Source: Bacteroidetes bacterium UBA1935 (lineage in GTDB: Bacteria > Bacteroidota > Bacteroidia > Chitinophagales > Chitinophagaceae). Taken from it: a DNA stretch of 64,000 nucleotides. The stretch's first letter is position 1. Every line of letters begins with the position of its first letter. The notes below the pieces were generated by a model. It worked only from the letters and a program-made list of their open reading frames with translations, was not told the origin of the DNA and ran no database searches. This document shows positions 25,003 to 31,141 of the stretch, one piece after another. The position numbers and the translations under genes are program-made. Location of the stretch: assembly GCA_002337045.1 (NCBI GenBank), contig DDFF01000003.1, positions 424,427 to 488,426 on the forward strand. Direction: 5' to 3'.

Positions 25003-25165
25003 GGTTTTATCACTATTTACCTGCTTAACAATCAATTCACAATCAATACTTTATCCGGCTGTTTAACACCGCGCAACATAACCATCAAAATCATTCCACA
25101 GCATCAAGCCGAGATTACCAGCTAACTGATTCTAATCAAAACCCAGCCAATATATAACCATAAAA

Positions 25166-25305
25166 AAAGAGCGCCTGAAAAGACGCCCTGTATACATATA
25201 GAGGATATAAAAAAACTAGCTGTGCATCATGATGGCATGTTGCATCACAAATACAACACAAACATACTACACCGCCCAGCCGTATGCATCCCTACAATTA
25301 GGGAT
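25166..25305 (-). ncRNA. Candidate micro-transcript between paralogues
   Basis: On the minus strand a full -7 box TATGTTTG (25266-25259) is followed after 13 bases by ATG and a nine-codon frame (25245-25216, MQHAIMMHS), then a terminator-like hairpin GGGCGT...GCGCTC with seven T residues (about 25190-25166). Upstream, ATCCCTA/TAGGGAT (25288-25305) is a perfect 7-bp inverted repeat centred about 34 bp from the box, the same place as the class A palindrome but with a different sequence. A short regulated RNA or leader peptide of about 85 bases is possible. Confidence 0.4.
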
Positions 25306-25324
25306 ATGCACCATAAACACAAAA

Positions 25325-25344
25325 AAGGCACCACGAAGGTGCCT
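25325..25344 (-). terminator. Rho-independent terminator
   Basis: AAGGCACC/GGTGCCTT perfect stem with ACGA loop, followed on the minus strand by TTTT, about 25 bases after the stop of copy 5. Confidence 0.85.
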
Positions 25345-25369
25345 TATTACATATTCTGAAGGATAAGAA

Positions 25370-25918
25370 TTAAAGCTGAGTAGCAGTATAAACTACGTCT
25401 ACTGTGTAAGTACCTGCAGGATAAGCGAAACCAGGTGTAGCATTGTATTGGATGCTGAATGTTTGGTTGCCACCGTTGTTACAGTTTGTCAACAGGTTTT
25501 GTGCAGTTGCACCCAGATCAGCATATGCTGTTGCGCTGAATGGAGTAGCAATAGTACCACCTGTTGCGTTTGCAGGAACACGCAGGTCAAGAACACCAGC
25601 TACCGGCATTACAGGAGCAGGAGTAGTAGTACCTGTGTATGAGAAGTTTGCGTTGTTAGTTTTTACAGTTACACCAAATTTTTTGTTAGAACGCACTTTC
25701 AGTTCTTGGTTTGCAGAGCTAACACCGTTTGCATAGTCGTTAACTGTATTGAAAGCCAGGTTAACAGCAGCACCGGTAGCAGTAGTAGATCCTGTGAAAG
25801 TCAATTCGATTGCGTTGCTCAGGTTCAGGTTTACTGTTTGAGTAGCTGTAGAAGCAACTTGTGCTTTTGCTGCGAAACCAGATATTGCCAGAGCAGCGAT
25901 TGCGATTACTTTTTTCAT
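25370..25918 (-). CDS. Exported array-family protein 5 (class B promoter)
   Basis: 182 residues, signal peptide MKKVIAIAALAISGFAAKA. It differs from the common pattern by VAGVLDLRVPANATGG, a FSATAYADLGATAQNLLTNCNNGG segment with a single Cys, and FSIQYNATPGFAYPAG near the end. The lone Cys at the place where copy 9 has NCSNGG could form an intermolecular disulfide; this is inference. The promoter is of the 11-bp repeat class, unlike that of its neighbours on both sides. Confidence 0.9.
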   Translation of the reverse strand: MKKVIAIAALAISGFAAKAQVASTATQTVNLNLSNAIELTFTGSTTATGAAVNLAFNTVNDYANGVSSANQELKVRSNKKFGVTVKTNNANFSYTGTTTPAPVMPVAGVLDLRVPANATGGTIATPFSATAYADLGATAQNLLTNCNNGGNQTFSIQYNATPGFAYPAGTYTVDVVYTATQL

Positions 25919-25981
25919 TTTATTTGTTTGTTTGAATTAAGTGGTTAAAAAATATTTGTTTGTTTTGTTTGTTTGATGATG

Positions 25982-26065
25982 CAAAGATGGGGGCAAGCGT
26001 GCTCCTTTTGCAAATTATCAGGCCTTGTTAACGCCGGTTTAGCAACCGGTTAACGCTTGATTAAC
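25982..26065 (-). promoter_or_regulatory. Class B promoter: 4 x 11-bp repeats plus -7 box
   Basis: -7 box CATCTTTG on the minus strand (25982-25989), -33 TTTG with a 21-bp spacer (26011-26014), then TTAAC at 26028, TTAGC at 26039, TTAAC at 26050 and TTAAC at 26061, period exactly 11, 38 bp from the -7 box. Confidence 0.78.
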
Positions 26066-26122
26066 AAGCCCTCTCCTCTCTTTTTCACCTTTCAGGCCAA
26101 TCATAGTGCGGTATCTTTAAAA

Positions 26123-26148
26123 GAAAGCGCCCGTTTTCCGGGCGCTTT
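26123..26148 (-). terminator. Rho-independent terminator
   Basis: GAAAGCGCCCG and CGGGCGCTTTC arms with a T-loop, then TTTTAAAG on the minus strand, about 50 bases after the stop of copy 6. Confidence 0.85.
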
Positions 26149-26196
26149 CACCCACTAACCATTACAAAAACCACCTACTATGAAAACGATATTGAA

Positions 26197-26739
26197 TTAT
26201 TGTTGTGTAGCTGTATAAACTACGTCTACTGTGTAAGTACCAGCTGGGTAAGTGAAGCCCGGAGTTGCATTGTACATTACGCTGAATGTTTGGTTGCCAC
26301 CGTTCAGGCCATTGCTTATCAGGTTTGCTGCTGTTGCAGACAGGCTAGTGTAGCTGGCAAAAGTACCTGCGATAGTACCACCTGTACCGTTAGCACTTAC
26401 TTTCAGACCCAATACGCCAGATACAGGCATAGAAGGCGCAGGAGTTGTAGAACCTGTGTAAGAGAAGTTTGCAGCGTTTGCTTTTACTGTTACGTCAAAT
26501 TTCTTGTTAGAACGTACTTTCAATTCTTGTGCTGCAGAAGCTACACCATTTGCGTAGTCGTTAACTGTGTTGAAAGCCAGGTTAACTGCTGCACCTGTTG
26601 CAGTACCGGATCCTGTGAAAGTCAGTTCGATTGCGTTGCTCAGGTTCAGGTTTACTGTCTGAGTAGCTGTTGAAGATGTCTGTGCGTTTGCTGCGAAACC
26701 AGAGATTGCCAATGCTGCGATTGCGATTACTTTTTTCAT
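26197..26739 (-). CDS. Exported array-family protein 6 (class A promoter)
   Basis: 180 residues with the same signal peptide as copy 4. Distinct blocks are GVASAAQELKVRSNKKFDVTVKANAANFSYTG, TTPAPSMPVSGVLGLK and a shortened TIAGTFASYTSLSATAANLI loop (two residues less than copies 3-5), shared with copy 10. FDVTVK replaces FGVTVK as in copies 8 and 10. The protein ends in Gln-Gln. The 110-base leader, the conserved leader element and the class A promoter match those of copies 3, 4 and 8. Confidence 0.9.
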   Translation of the reverse strand: MKKVIAIAALAISGFAANAQTSSTATQTVNLNLSNAIELTFTGSGTATGAAVNLAFNTVNDYANGVASAAQELKVRSNKKFDVTVKANAANFSYTGSTTPAPSMPVSGVLGLKVSANGTGGTIAGTFASYTSLSATAANLISNGLNGGNQTFSVMYNATPGFTYPAGTYTVDVVYTATQQ

Positions 26740-26852
26740 TGTTGTTTTGTTTTTTGTTTTGTTAATTGATGAATTGTTTGTGTTTATTTATTTTTTGCTT
26801 GTTTGCTGCCTTACGGGGCTGCTGTGTTTTTTGTTTGTTTGTTTTGATAATG

Positions 26853-26897
26853 CAAACATACAACCGCAAACACCCCTGCCACATCACTAACACTAGT
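26853..26897 (-). promoter_or_regulatory. Class A promoter: palindrome plus -7 box
   Basis: TATGTTTG on the minus strand at 26853-26860, then 25 bp to ACTAACACTAGT (26886-26897; arms ACTA/TAGT), with GATG at the -33 position. Confidence 0.72.
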
Positions 26898-26940
26898 AGT
26901 TTTACTACTAATCTATTGGTTAACAAGTCGTTTACAAATG

Positions 26941-27477
26941 CTATTGTCGTGTGGCGGTATAGATGATATCTACAGTATAAACACCGGGTGGATAGGCAAA
27001 ACCCGGCACTGCATGATACACGACGCCTATGTTTTCGGCACTGCAACTTTCGCCGTTTACTATCAGGTTGGCATCGCTGTTCTTAATAGTATGGTAATTG
27101 CGAACCGAGAACGGCGCAGCCACAGTACCACAGGTAGTATTCTGCAACACACGTATACTCAGCACACCATCTACAGGCATCGTGGGTTGTGGCATAGATG
27201 GACCGTTGTATGTAAAATGCGGAGCCGTAGCCTTGATAGTAATATCAAATTTCTGTTGAGAGCATACACGCAGTTGCTGCGGGTCTGATACTACGCCCTT
27301 TTCAAAATCAGTTGTGCTTTTAAATGCAAGATGCACTGCATTATTATTTACCCAAGAAAGCTCTATGGCATTGTGCAAATCCAACTGCACTTGCTGCACC
27401 GCATTAGCGCCTGCAGGCTGTGCATCGGCACTGCTATACAGGATTGTAAGAACAAACAACAAAACAAATCTGCGCAT
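26941..27477 (-). CDS. Exported array-family protein 7 (most divergent copy)
   Basis: 178 residues, signal peptide MRRFVLLFVLTILYSSADA (cleavage before Gln20). Only the frame of the family remains: AVQQVQLDLHNAIELSW, DFEKGVVSDPQQLRVCSQQKFDITIKA, SMPQPTMPVDGVLSIRV, PGFAYPPGVYTVDIIYTATRQ. It has three Cys (VCSQQ, TTCGTV, ESCSAEN) where most copies have none. It shares neither promoter class: its upstream 120 bases carry a possible TAATTTTA box (27513-27520) with TTTG 21 bases upstream. It ends just before the class A palindrome of copy 6, without a terminator of its own. Confidence 0.85.
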   Translation of the reverse strand: MRRFVLLFVLTILYSSADAQPAGANAVQQVQLDLHNAIELSWVNNNAVHLAFKSTTDFEKGVVSDPQQLRVCSQQKFDITIKATAPHFTYNGPSMPQPTMPVDGVLSIRVLQNTTCGTVAAPFSVRNYHTIKNSDANLIVNGESCSAENIGVVYHAVPGFAYPPGVYTVDIIYTATRQ

Positions 27478-27549
27478 AGGCTGTAGGCATTAATTTTTGT
27501 TTTGTTTGCAGGTAAAATTAGTCATCTGCACGGCATATATGCAAACAAA

Positions 27550-27577
27550 AAAGAGCGCACTACACAGTGCGCTCTTT
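27550..27577 (-). terminator. Rho-independent terminator
   Basis: AGAGCGCACT and AGTGCGCTCT arms around a short loop, followed on the minus strand by a T-run, 22 bases after the stop of copy 8. Confidence 0.87.
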
Positions 27578-27598
27578 TGTATTATATAAGCTATTGAA

Positions 27599-28147
27599 TT
27601 ACTGTTGAGTAGCAGTATAAACTACGTCTACTGTGTATGTACCCGCAGGGTATGCAAAGCCCGGAGTTGCATTGTACATTACGCTGAATGTTTGGTTGCC
27701 ACCGTTCAAACCATTGCTTATCAGGTTGGCGGCAGTTGCAGTCAGGCCGTTGTAAGCTGTTGCGCTGAATGGAGATGCGATAGTACCACCTGTACCGTTA
27801 GCGCTTACTTTCAGTGCCAGCACACCAGATACAGGCATTACAGGAGCAGGAGTAGTAGTACCTGTATAAGTAAAATTTGCTGCGTTTGCTTTTACTGTTA
27901 CGTCAAATTTTTTGTTAGAACGTACTTTCAGTTCCTGTGCTGCAGATGCTACACCATTTGCATAGTCATTAACTGTGTTGAATGCCAGGTTTACAGCAGC
28001 ACCTGTAGCAGTAGTAGATCCTGTAAAAGTCAACTCGATTGCGTTGCTCAGGTTCAGGTTTACTGTTTGTGTAGCTGTAGATGAAACCTGTGCGTTTGCT
28101 GCAAAACCAGAGATTGCCAGTGCTGCGATTGCGATTACTTTTTTCAT
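27599..28147 (-). CDS. Exported array-family protein 8 (class A promoter)
   Basis: 182 residues with the same signal peptide as copies 4 and 6. It combines the FDVTVKANAANFTYTG block of copy 6 with the full-length FSATAYNGLTATAANLI loop, and has GVLALKVSANGTGG as in copy 1. Such mosaic sharing of blocks between non-adjacent copies suggests recombination inside the array. Strongly conserved blocks flank a loop region that varies in length and sequence. Confidence 0.9.
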   Translation of the reverse strand: MKKVIAIAALAISGFAANAQVSSTATQTVNLNLSNAIELTFTGSTTATGAAVNLAFNTVNDYANGVASAAQELKVRSNKKFDVTVKANAANFTYTGTTTPAPVMPVSGVLALKVSANGTGGTIASPFSATAYNGLTATAANLISNGLNGGNQTFSVMYNATPGFAYPAGTYTVDVVYTATQQ

Positions 28148-28259
28148 TGTTGTTTTGTTTTTTTTGTTTTGTTAGATAAATGTTTGTGTTTATTGTTTGT
28201 TTTGTTTGCTGCCTTACGGGGCTGCTGTGTTTTGTTGTTGTTTGTTTGTTTTGATAATG

Positions 28260-28304
28260 CAAACATACTACCGCAAACGCCCCTTCCACATCACTAACAT
28301 TAGT
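28260..28304 (-). promoter_or_regulatory. Class A promoter: palindrome plus -7 box
   Basis: TATGTTTG on the minus strand at 28260-28267, then 25 bp to ACTAACATTAGT (28293-28304), identical to the site before copy 3; GATG at the -33 position. Confidence 0.74.
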
Positions 28305-28364
28305 AGTTATTTATTGCTAACAAATCATTTACAAATTTGCAAATAATAGATCTATATAAAAAAA

Positions 28365-28384
28365 GAGCACCACGAAAGGCGCTC
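28365..28384 (-). terminator. Rho-independent terminator
   Basis: GAGCACC/GGCGCTC stem (with a G-T pair) followed on the minus strand by seven T residues, 30-50 bases after the stop of copy 9. Confidence 0.82.
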
Positions 28385-28413
28385 CTTCATTCACTAGCCC
28401 ACCACCTACAATA

Positions 28414-28959
28414 TTATAATTGAGTAGCAGTATACACTACGTCTACTGTATATACACCTGCCGGGTAACTAAATCCCGGCGTTGCTTCATATCTCACTTC
28501 AAAATTCCTACTACCACCGTTGCTGCAGTTGCTCAGCAAATTTGCAGACGCTGCACCCAAGCTTGCATATGTATTGCTGCTAAATGGAGATGCAATACTA
28601 CCACCCGTGTTATTGTTTGTTACACGTATTCCCAATACACCCGCCACAGGCATTACAGGAAGGGGGGATGTGGAACCTGTATATCTAAAAGCTGCACTAC
28701 TGGTATTCACCGTTACACCAAATTTCCTGTTGGAACGCACCATCAATTCCTGCGTTGCACTTTTTACCCCATCGGCATAATCATTTACCGTATTGAAAAA
28801 CATCACAACCGTAGCGCCTGTTGAAGACCCGCAGGAATATGTTATTTCAATAGCATTGGCAAGCTGAAGATTAGTTGTTTGCGATGCAGAGGAAGAAACC
28901 TGCGCCCTTGCGCAAAAACTCACTATCGTGAGTGTTACAATTGCTGTAAACTTTTTCAT
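28414..28959 (-). CDS. Exported array-family protein 9 (class A promoter, Cys-containing)
   Basis: 181 residues from the ATG at 28959 (signal peptide MKKFTAIVTLTIVSFCARA); an in-frame ATG at 29004 lies before the -7 box and is excluded. More divergent than copies 1, 3-6, 8 and 10: SSASQTTNLQLANAIEITYSCGSSTGATVVMFFNTV, LMVRSNRKFGVTVNTSSAAFRY, LLSNCSNGGSRNFEVRYEATPGF. The two mature Cys (YSCG and SNCS) could pair. Its leader is short, without the conserved leader element; the palindrome CCGATATCGG (28987-28996) lies within it. Confidence 0.88.
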   Translation of the reverse strand: MKKFTAIVTLTIVSFCARAQVSSSASQTTNLQLANAIEITYSCGSSTGATVVMFFNTVNDYADGVKSATQELMVRSNRKFGVTVNTSSAAFRYTGSTSPLPVMPVAGVLGIRVTNNNTGGSIASPFSSNTYASLGAASANLLSNCSNGGSRNFEVRYEATPGFSYPAGVYTVDVVYTATQL

Positions 28960-29001
28960 GTGTTTGTTTTTTTTGTTTTGTTGATACCGATATCGGCCAC
29001 A

Positions 29002-29046
29002 CAAACCTACACATGCCTGATTGTTAGTTGCATCACTATCATTAGT
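29002..29046 (-). promoter_or_regulatory. Class A promoter: palindrome plus -7 box
   Basis: TAGGTTTG on the minus strand at 29002-29009, then 25 bp to ACTATCATTAGT (29035-29046; arms ACTA/TAGT), GATG at -33. The palindrome and spacing are kept although the leader and protein have diverged. Confidence 0.72.
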
Positions 29047-29064
29047 AGTTTACACAAATACAAA

Positions 29065-29090
29065 AAGAGCGTCCTTACGGGGACGCTCTT
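29065..29090 (-). terminator. Rho-independent terminator
   Basis: AAGAGCGTCC and GGACGCTCTT perfect arms followed by TTTTTGTATTTG on the minus strand, 29 bases after the stop of copy 10. Confidence 0.88.
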
Positions 29091-29118
29091 TATATGATGC
29101 TATAATTATTAATTCAGA

Positions 29119-29661
29119 TTATTGTTGAGTAGCAGTATATACTACATCTACAGTGTAAGTACCAGCTGGGTAAGTGAAACCAGGAGTTGCATTGTACATT
29201 ACGCTGAATGTTTGGTTACCACCGTTCAAGCCATTAGCTATCAGGTTTGCAGCTGTTGCAGACAAGCTAGTGTAGCTAGCAAATGTACCTGCGATAGTAC
29301 CACCTGTACCGTTAGCGCTTACTTTAAGGCCCAGAACACCGGATACAGGCATTACAGGAGCAGGAGTAGTAGAACCAGTATAAGAGAAGCTAGCGTTATT
29401 AGTTTTTACTGTTACGTCGAATTTTTTGTTAGAACGTACTTTCAACTCTTGTGCAGATGACTGAACACCGTTTGCGTAGTCGTTAACTGTGTTGAAAGCC
29501 AGGTTAACCGCTGCACCTGTTGCTGTTGTAGACCCCGTGAAAGTCAACTCGATTGCGTTGCTCAGGTTCAGGTTTACTGTTTGAGTAGCAGTAGATGCAA
29601 CTTGTGCTTTTGCTGCGATACCTACGAATGACAGTGCTGCGATTGCGATGATTTTTTTCAT
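29119..29661 (-). CDS. Exported array-family protein 10 (class B promoter)
   Basis: 180 residues, signal peptide MKKIIAIAALSFVGIAAKA. The loop TIAGTFASYTSLSATAANLI is the shortened form of copy 6, whereas the N-terminal mature part (VASTATQ ... TGSTTATGA) resembles copies 1 and 5. It thus pairs a class B promoter with a loop that elsewhere belongs to a class A gene. No Cys in the mature protein; ends in Gln-Gln. Confidence 0.9.
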   Translation of the reverse strand: MKKIIAIAALSFVGIAAKAQVASTATQTVNLNLSNAIELTFTGSTTATGAAVNLAFNTVNDYANGVQSSAQELKVRSNKKFDVTVKTNNASFSYTGSTTPAPVMPVSGVLGLKVSANGTGGTIAGTFASYTSLSATAANLIANGLNGGNQTFSVMYNATPGFTYPAGTYTVDVVYTATQQ

Positions 29662-29725
29662 TGTTGTTTGTTTTTGTTTGTTACCGTTTAGTTTTAGTTA
29701 GTTATTTACTTCGTTGATTGTGATG

Positions 29726-29809
29726 CAAATATGGGGGCAACAGCAGCCGTTCATCAAATTTCAGCCCGTGGTTAACACGGGATTTGCAATCGGTTAACAA
29801 GCAATTAAC
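29726..29809 (-). promoter_or_regulatory. Class B promoter: 4 x 11-bp repeats plus -7 box
   Basis: -7 box CATATTTG on the minus strand (29726-29733), -33 TTTG (29755-29758, 21-bp spacer), TTAAC at 29772, TTTGC at 29783, TTAAC at 29794 and TTAAC at 29805: period 11, 38 bp from the -7 box. The second unit is the least conserved, as in the other three sites. Confidence 0.76.
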
Positions 29810-29839
29810 AACTGAAAATCAATCACTTATAAAACAAAA

Positions 29840-29876
29840 CCCCTGCAAACCGCACTAGTGGCGTGTTGCAAGGGTA
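29840..29876 (-). terminator. Terminator-like hairpin
   Basis: ACCCCTGCAAAC pairs imperfectly with GTTGCAAGGGT across an inner CACTAGTG palindrome; on the minus strand TTTTGTTTT follows. It lies 30-65 bases after the stop of copy 11. Confidence 0.7.
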
Positions 29877-29906
29877 TAACAAACAATAAATCAACAACTA
29901 TTATTA

Positions 29907-30434
29907 CTATGCCTGTGTGGCAGTATAGATTATCTCCATTGCATATGTACCGGCAGGATATGTAAAACCCGGTGTAGCCCTGTATTGCACACTGAAGGTG
30001 TTGCTACCGCCTGGTGTGGCATTGTTTATCATGGGCTTGCCATTGGTACTTAATGATGTGAAATTGCTGTGGCCCGATGTGATGACGCCACCTGTATTAT
30101 TATTATACACCTTCAAACGCAGCACAGACAGCGGCATTTTAGGATCTGCACCCGCACCTGCAAAACTGAAACGTGATGCTTGCGCCTTTACACGCACATT
30201 AAATTTCTTGTTGGAACGCACCTGCAATTGCTGCTCTGCAGATACAATACCGTTTGCGTAGTCGTTAACGGTTACAAAATTCATTTGTGGATTGGCACCT
30301 GTAAGGATGGTAAGCTCTATGGCATTGCTCATATCGAGCTTTACGGCTTGTGTTGCGGCAGAGTTGGCGCTCTGGGCAACAGCCGCTGCCAACATCAGTG
30401 GCAGCATTACGGCGGTTAAAAGAATCTTTTTCAT
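29907..30434 (-). CDS. Exported array-family protein 11 (first gene, class B promoter)
   Basis: 175 residues from the ATG at 30434, with the signal peptide MKKILLTAVMLPLMLAAAVA (cleavage before Gln21); an in-frame ATG at 30476 overlaps the -7 box. Divergent copy: SAATQAVKLDMSNAIELTIL, FVTVNDYANGIVSAEQQLQVRSNKKFNVRVKAQ, PKMPLSVLRLKVYNNNTGG, NTFSVQYRATPGFTYPAGTYAMEIIYTATQA. The AVNLAF segment before FNTVNDY is missing, making it the shortest copy. First gene in transcription order. Confidence 0.88.
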   Translation of the reverse strand: MKKILLTAVMLPLMLAAAVAQSANSAATQAVKLDMSNAIELTILTGANPQMNFVTVNDYANGIVSAEQQLQVRSNKKFNVRVKAQASRFSFAGAGADPKMPLSVLRLKVYNNNTGGVITSGHSNFTSLSTNGKPMINNATPGGSNTFSVQYRATPGFTYPAGTYAMEIIYTATQA

Positions 30435-30855
30435 TTTTGGCGGTTGTTTGTGTTTGTAAGGCAAAGATGCAACCACCCTGCCCCAACAGCCAAGTAAAAC
30501 ACCCCGCTTAACCGCCCCTTAGCAACCGCTTAACGCACGCTTAACATATTAAAAACCGCTACAGTGGCTCATTTCAGCCACATTGCATTGATACACAGTC
30601 GTTTCAGTATGCAGTATTTCTACCCATTAATTGCAGGCATCATATCTGGCTCTAAAATCTGCGATTTTTGATATCAACCACTTATACATTAACAATATTT
30701 GCACATTAATAAGAATTGCCCTATATTAGCTATTCTTTTCAACTCCCGGTTAAACATCACTATCGAAAAACGAGTTCCGCCACCATGTAGAGCAGATTTA
30801 TATTTTACCCCACTCTATTGTAACGCAGATACATTAACACTAAACAGTTAAAGAG
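30435..30855. other. Intergenic region, 421 bases, upstream of the array
   Basis: Holds the class B promoter of copy 11 (30462-30545). From 30546 to 30855 I see no gene, hairpin terminator or repeat. A TATATTAGC near 30721 has only a weak likeness to a promoter. Confidence 0.6.
30462..30545 (-). promoter_or_regulatory. Class B promoter: 4 x 11-bp repeats plus -7 box
   Basis: -7 box CATCTTTG on the minus strand (30462-30469), CTTG at the -33 place with a 21-bp spacer, TTAAC at 30508, TTAGC at 30519, TTAAC at 30530 and TTAAC at 30541: period 11, 38 bp from the -7 box. Confidence 0.77.
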
Positions 30856-31113
30856 ATGAGTGCAAGGGAACGCGTTATTGCTATTTTGTGCAGCCCGCTG
30901 GGCCGCAAAGACCTGCTGGAAGCAGAACAAACAAACAATGTGATTATCCACCGCAAGATAGAATACAGTCCGCGGGAGGAAGGCAGGGACATGCTGAAGA
31001 AATTCCGCTGGATGCCCATGAAGCTGATGTTTATATTCTCCATCGGCGAGGCTATCGTTATCAATACACAAAAAGACTGGGACGAAGTAGGCCGCAGACT
31101 GCTGGCTATGTAG
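30856..31113 (+). CDS. Small hypothetical protein
   Basis: 85 residues, basic, with no signal peptide or membrane helix: MSARERVIAILCSPLGRKDLL ... QKDWDEVGRRLLAM. I do not recognise a family. Codon choice and an AT-rich upstream region ending in GTTAAAGAGATG are compatible with a real gene, but an overlapping frame of similar length exists, so the evidence is modest. It is followed by a convergent AT-rich gene whose stop is 29 bases away. Confidence 0.5.
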   Translation: MSARERVIAILCSPLGRKDLLEAEQTNNVIIHRKIEYSPREEGRDMLKKFRWMPMKLMFIFSIGEAIVINTQKDWDEVGRRLLAM

Positions 31114-31141
31114 TGGCTGTTTTTCTCCTACAATACTTGTC

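Larger units (their letters stand above)
24846..25369. other. Intergenic region, 524 bases, with a second small transcription unit
   Basis: From left to right: leader and class A promoter of copy 4 (to 25002), 160 bases in which I see nothing, a terminator (25166-25190), a possible micro-transcript with its own -7 box and palindrome (25166-25305), and the terminator of copy 5 (25325-25344). Confidence 0.65.
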
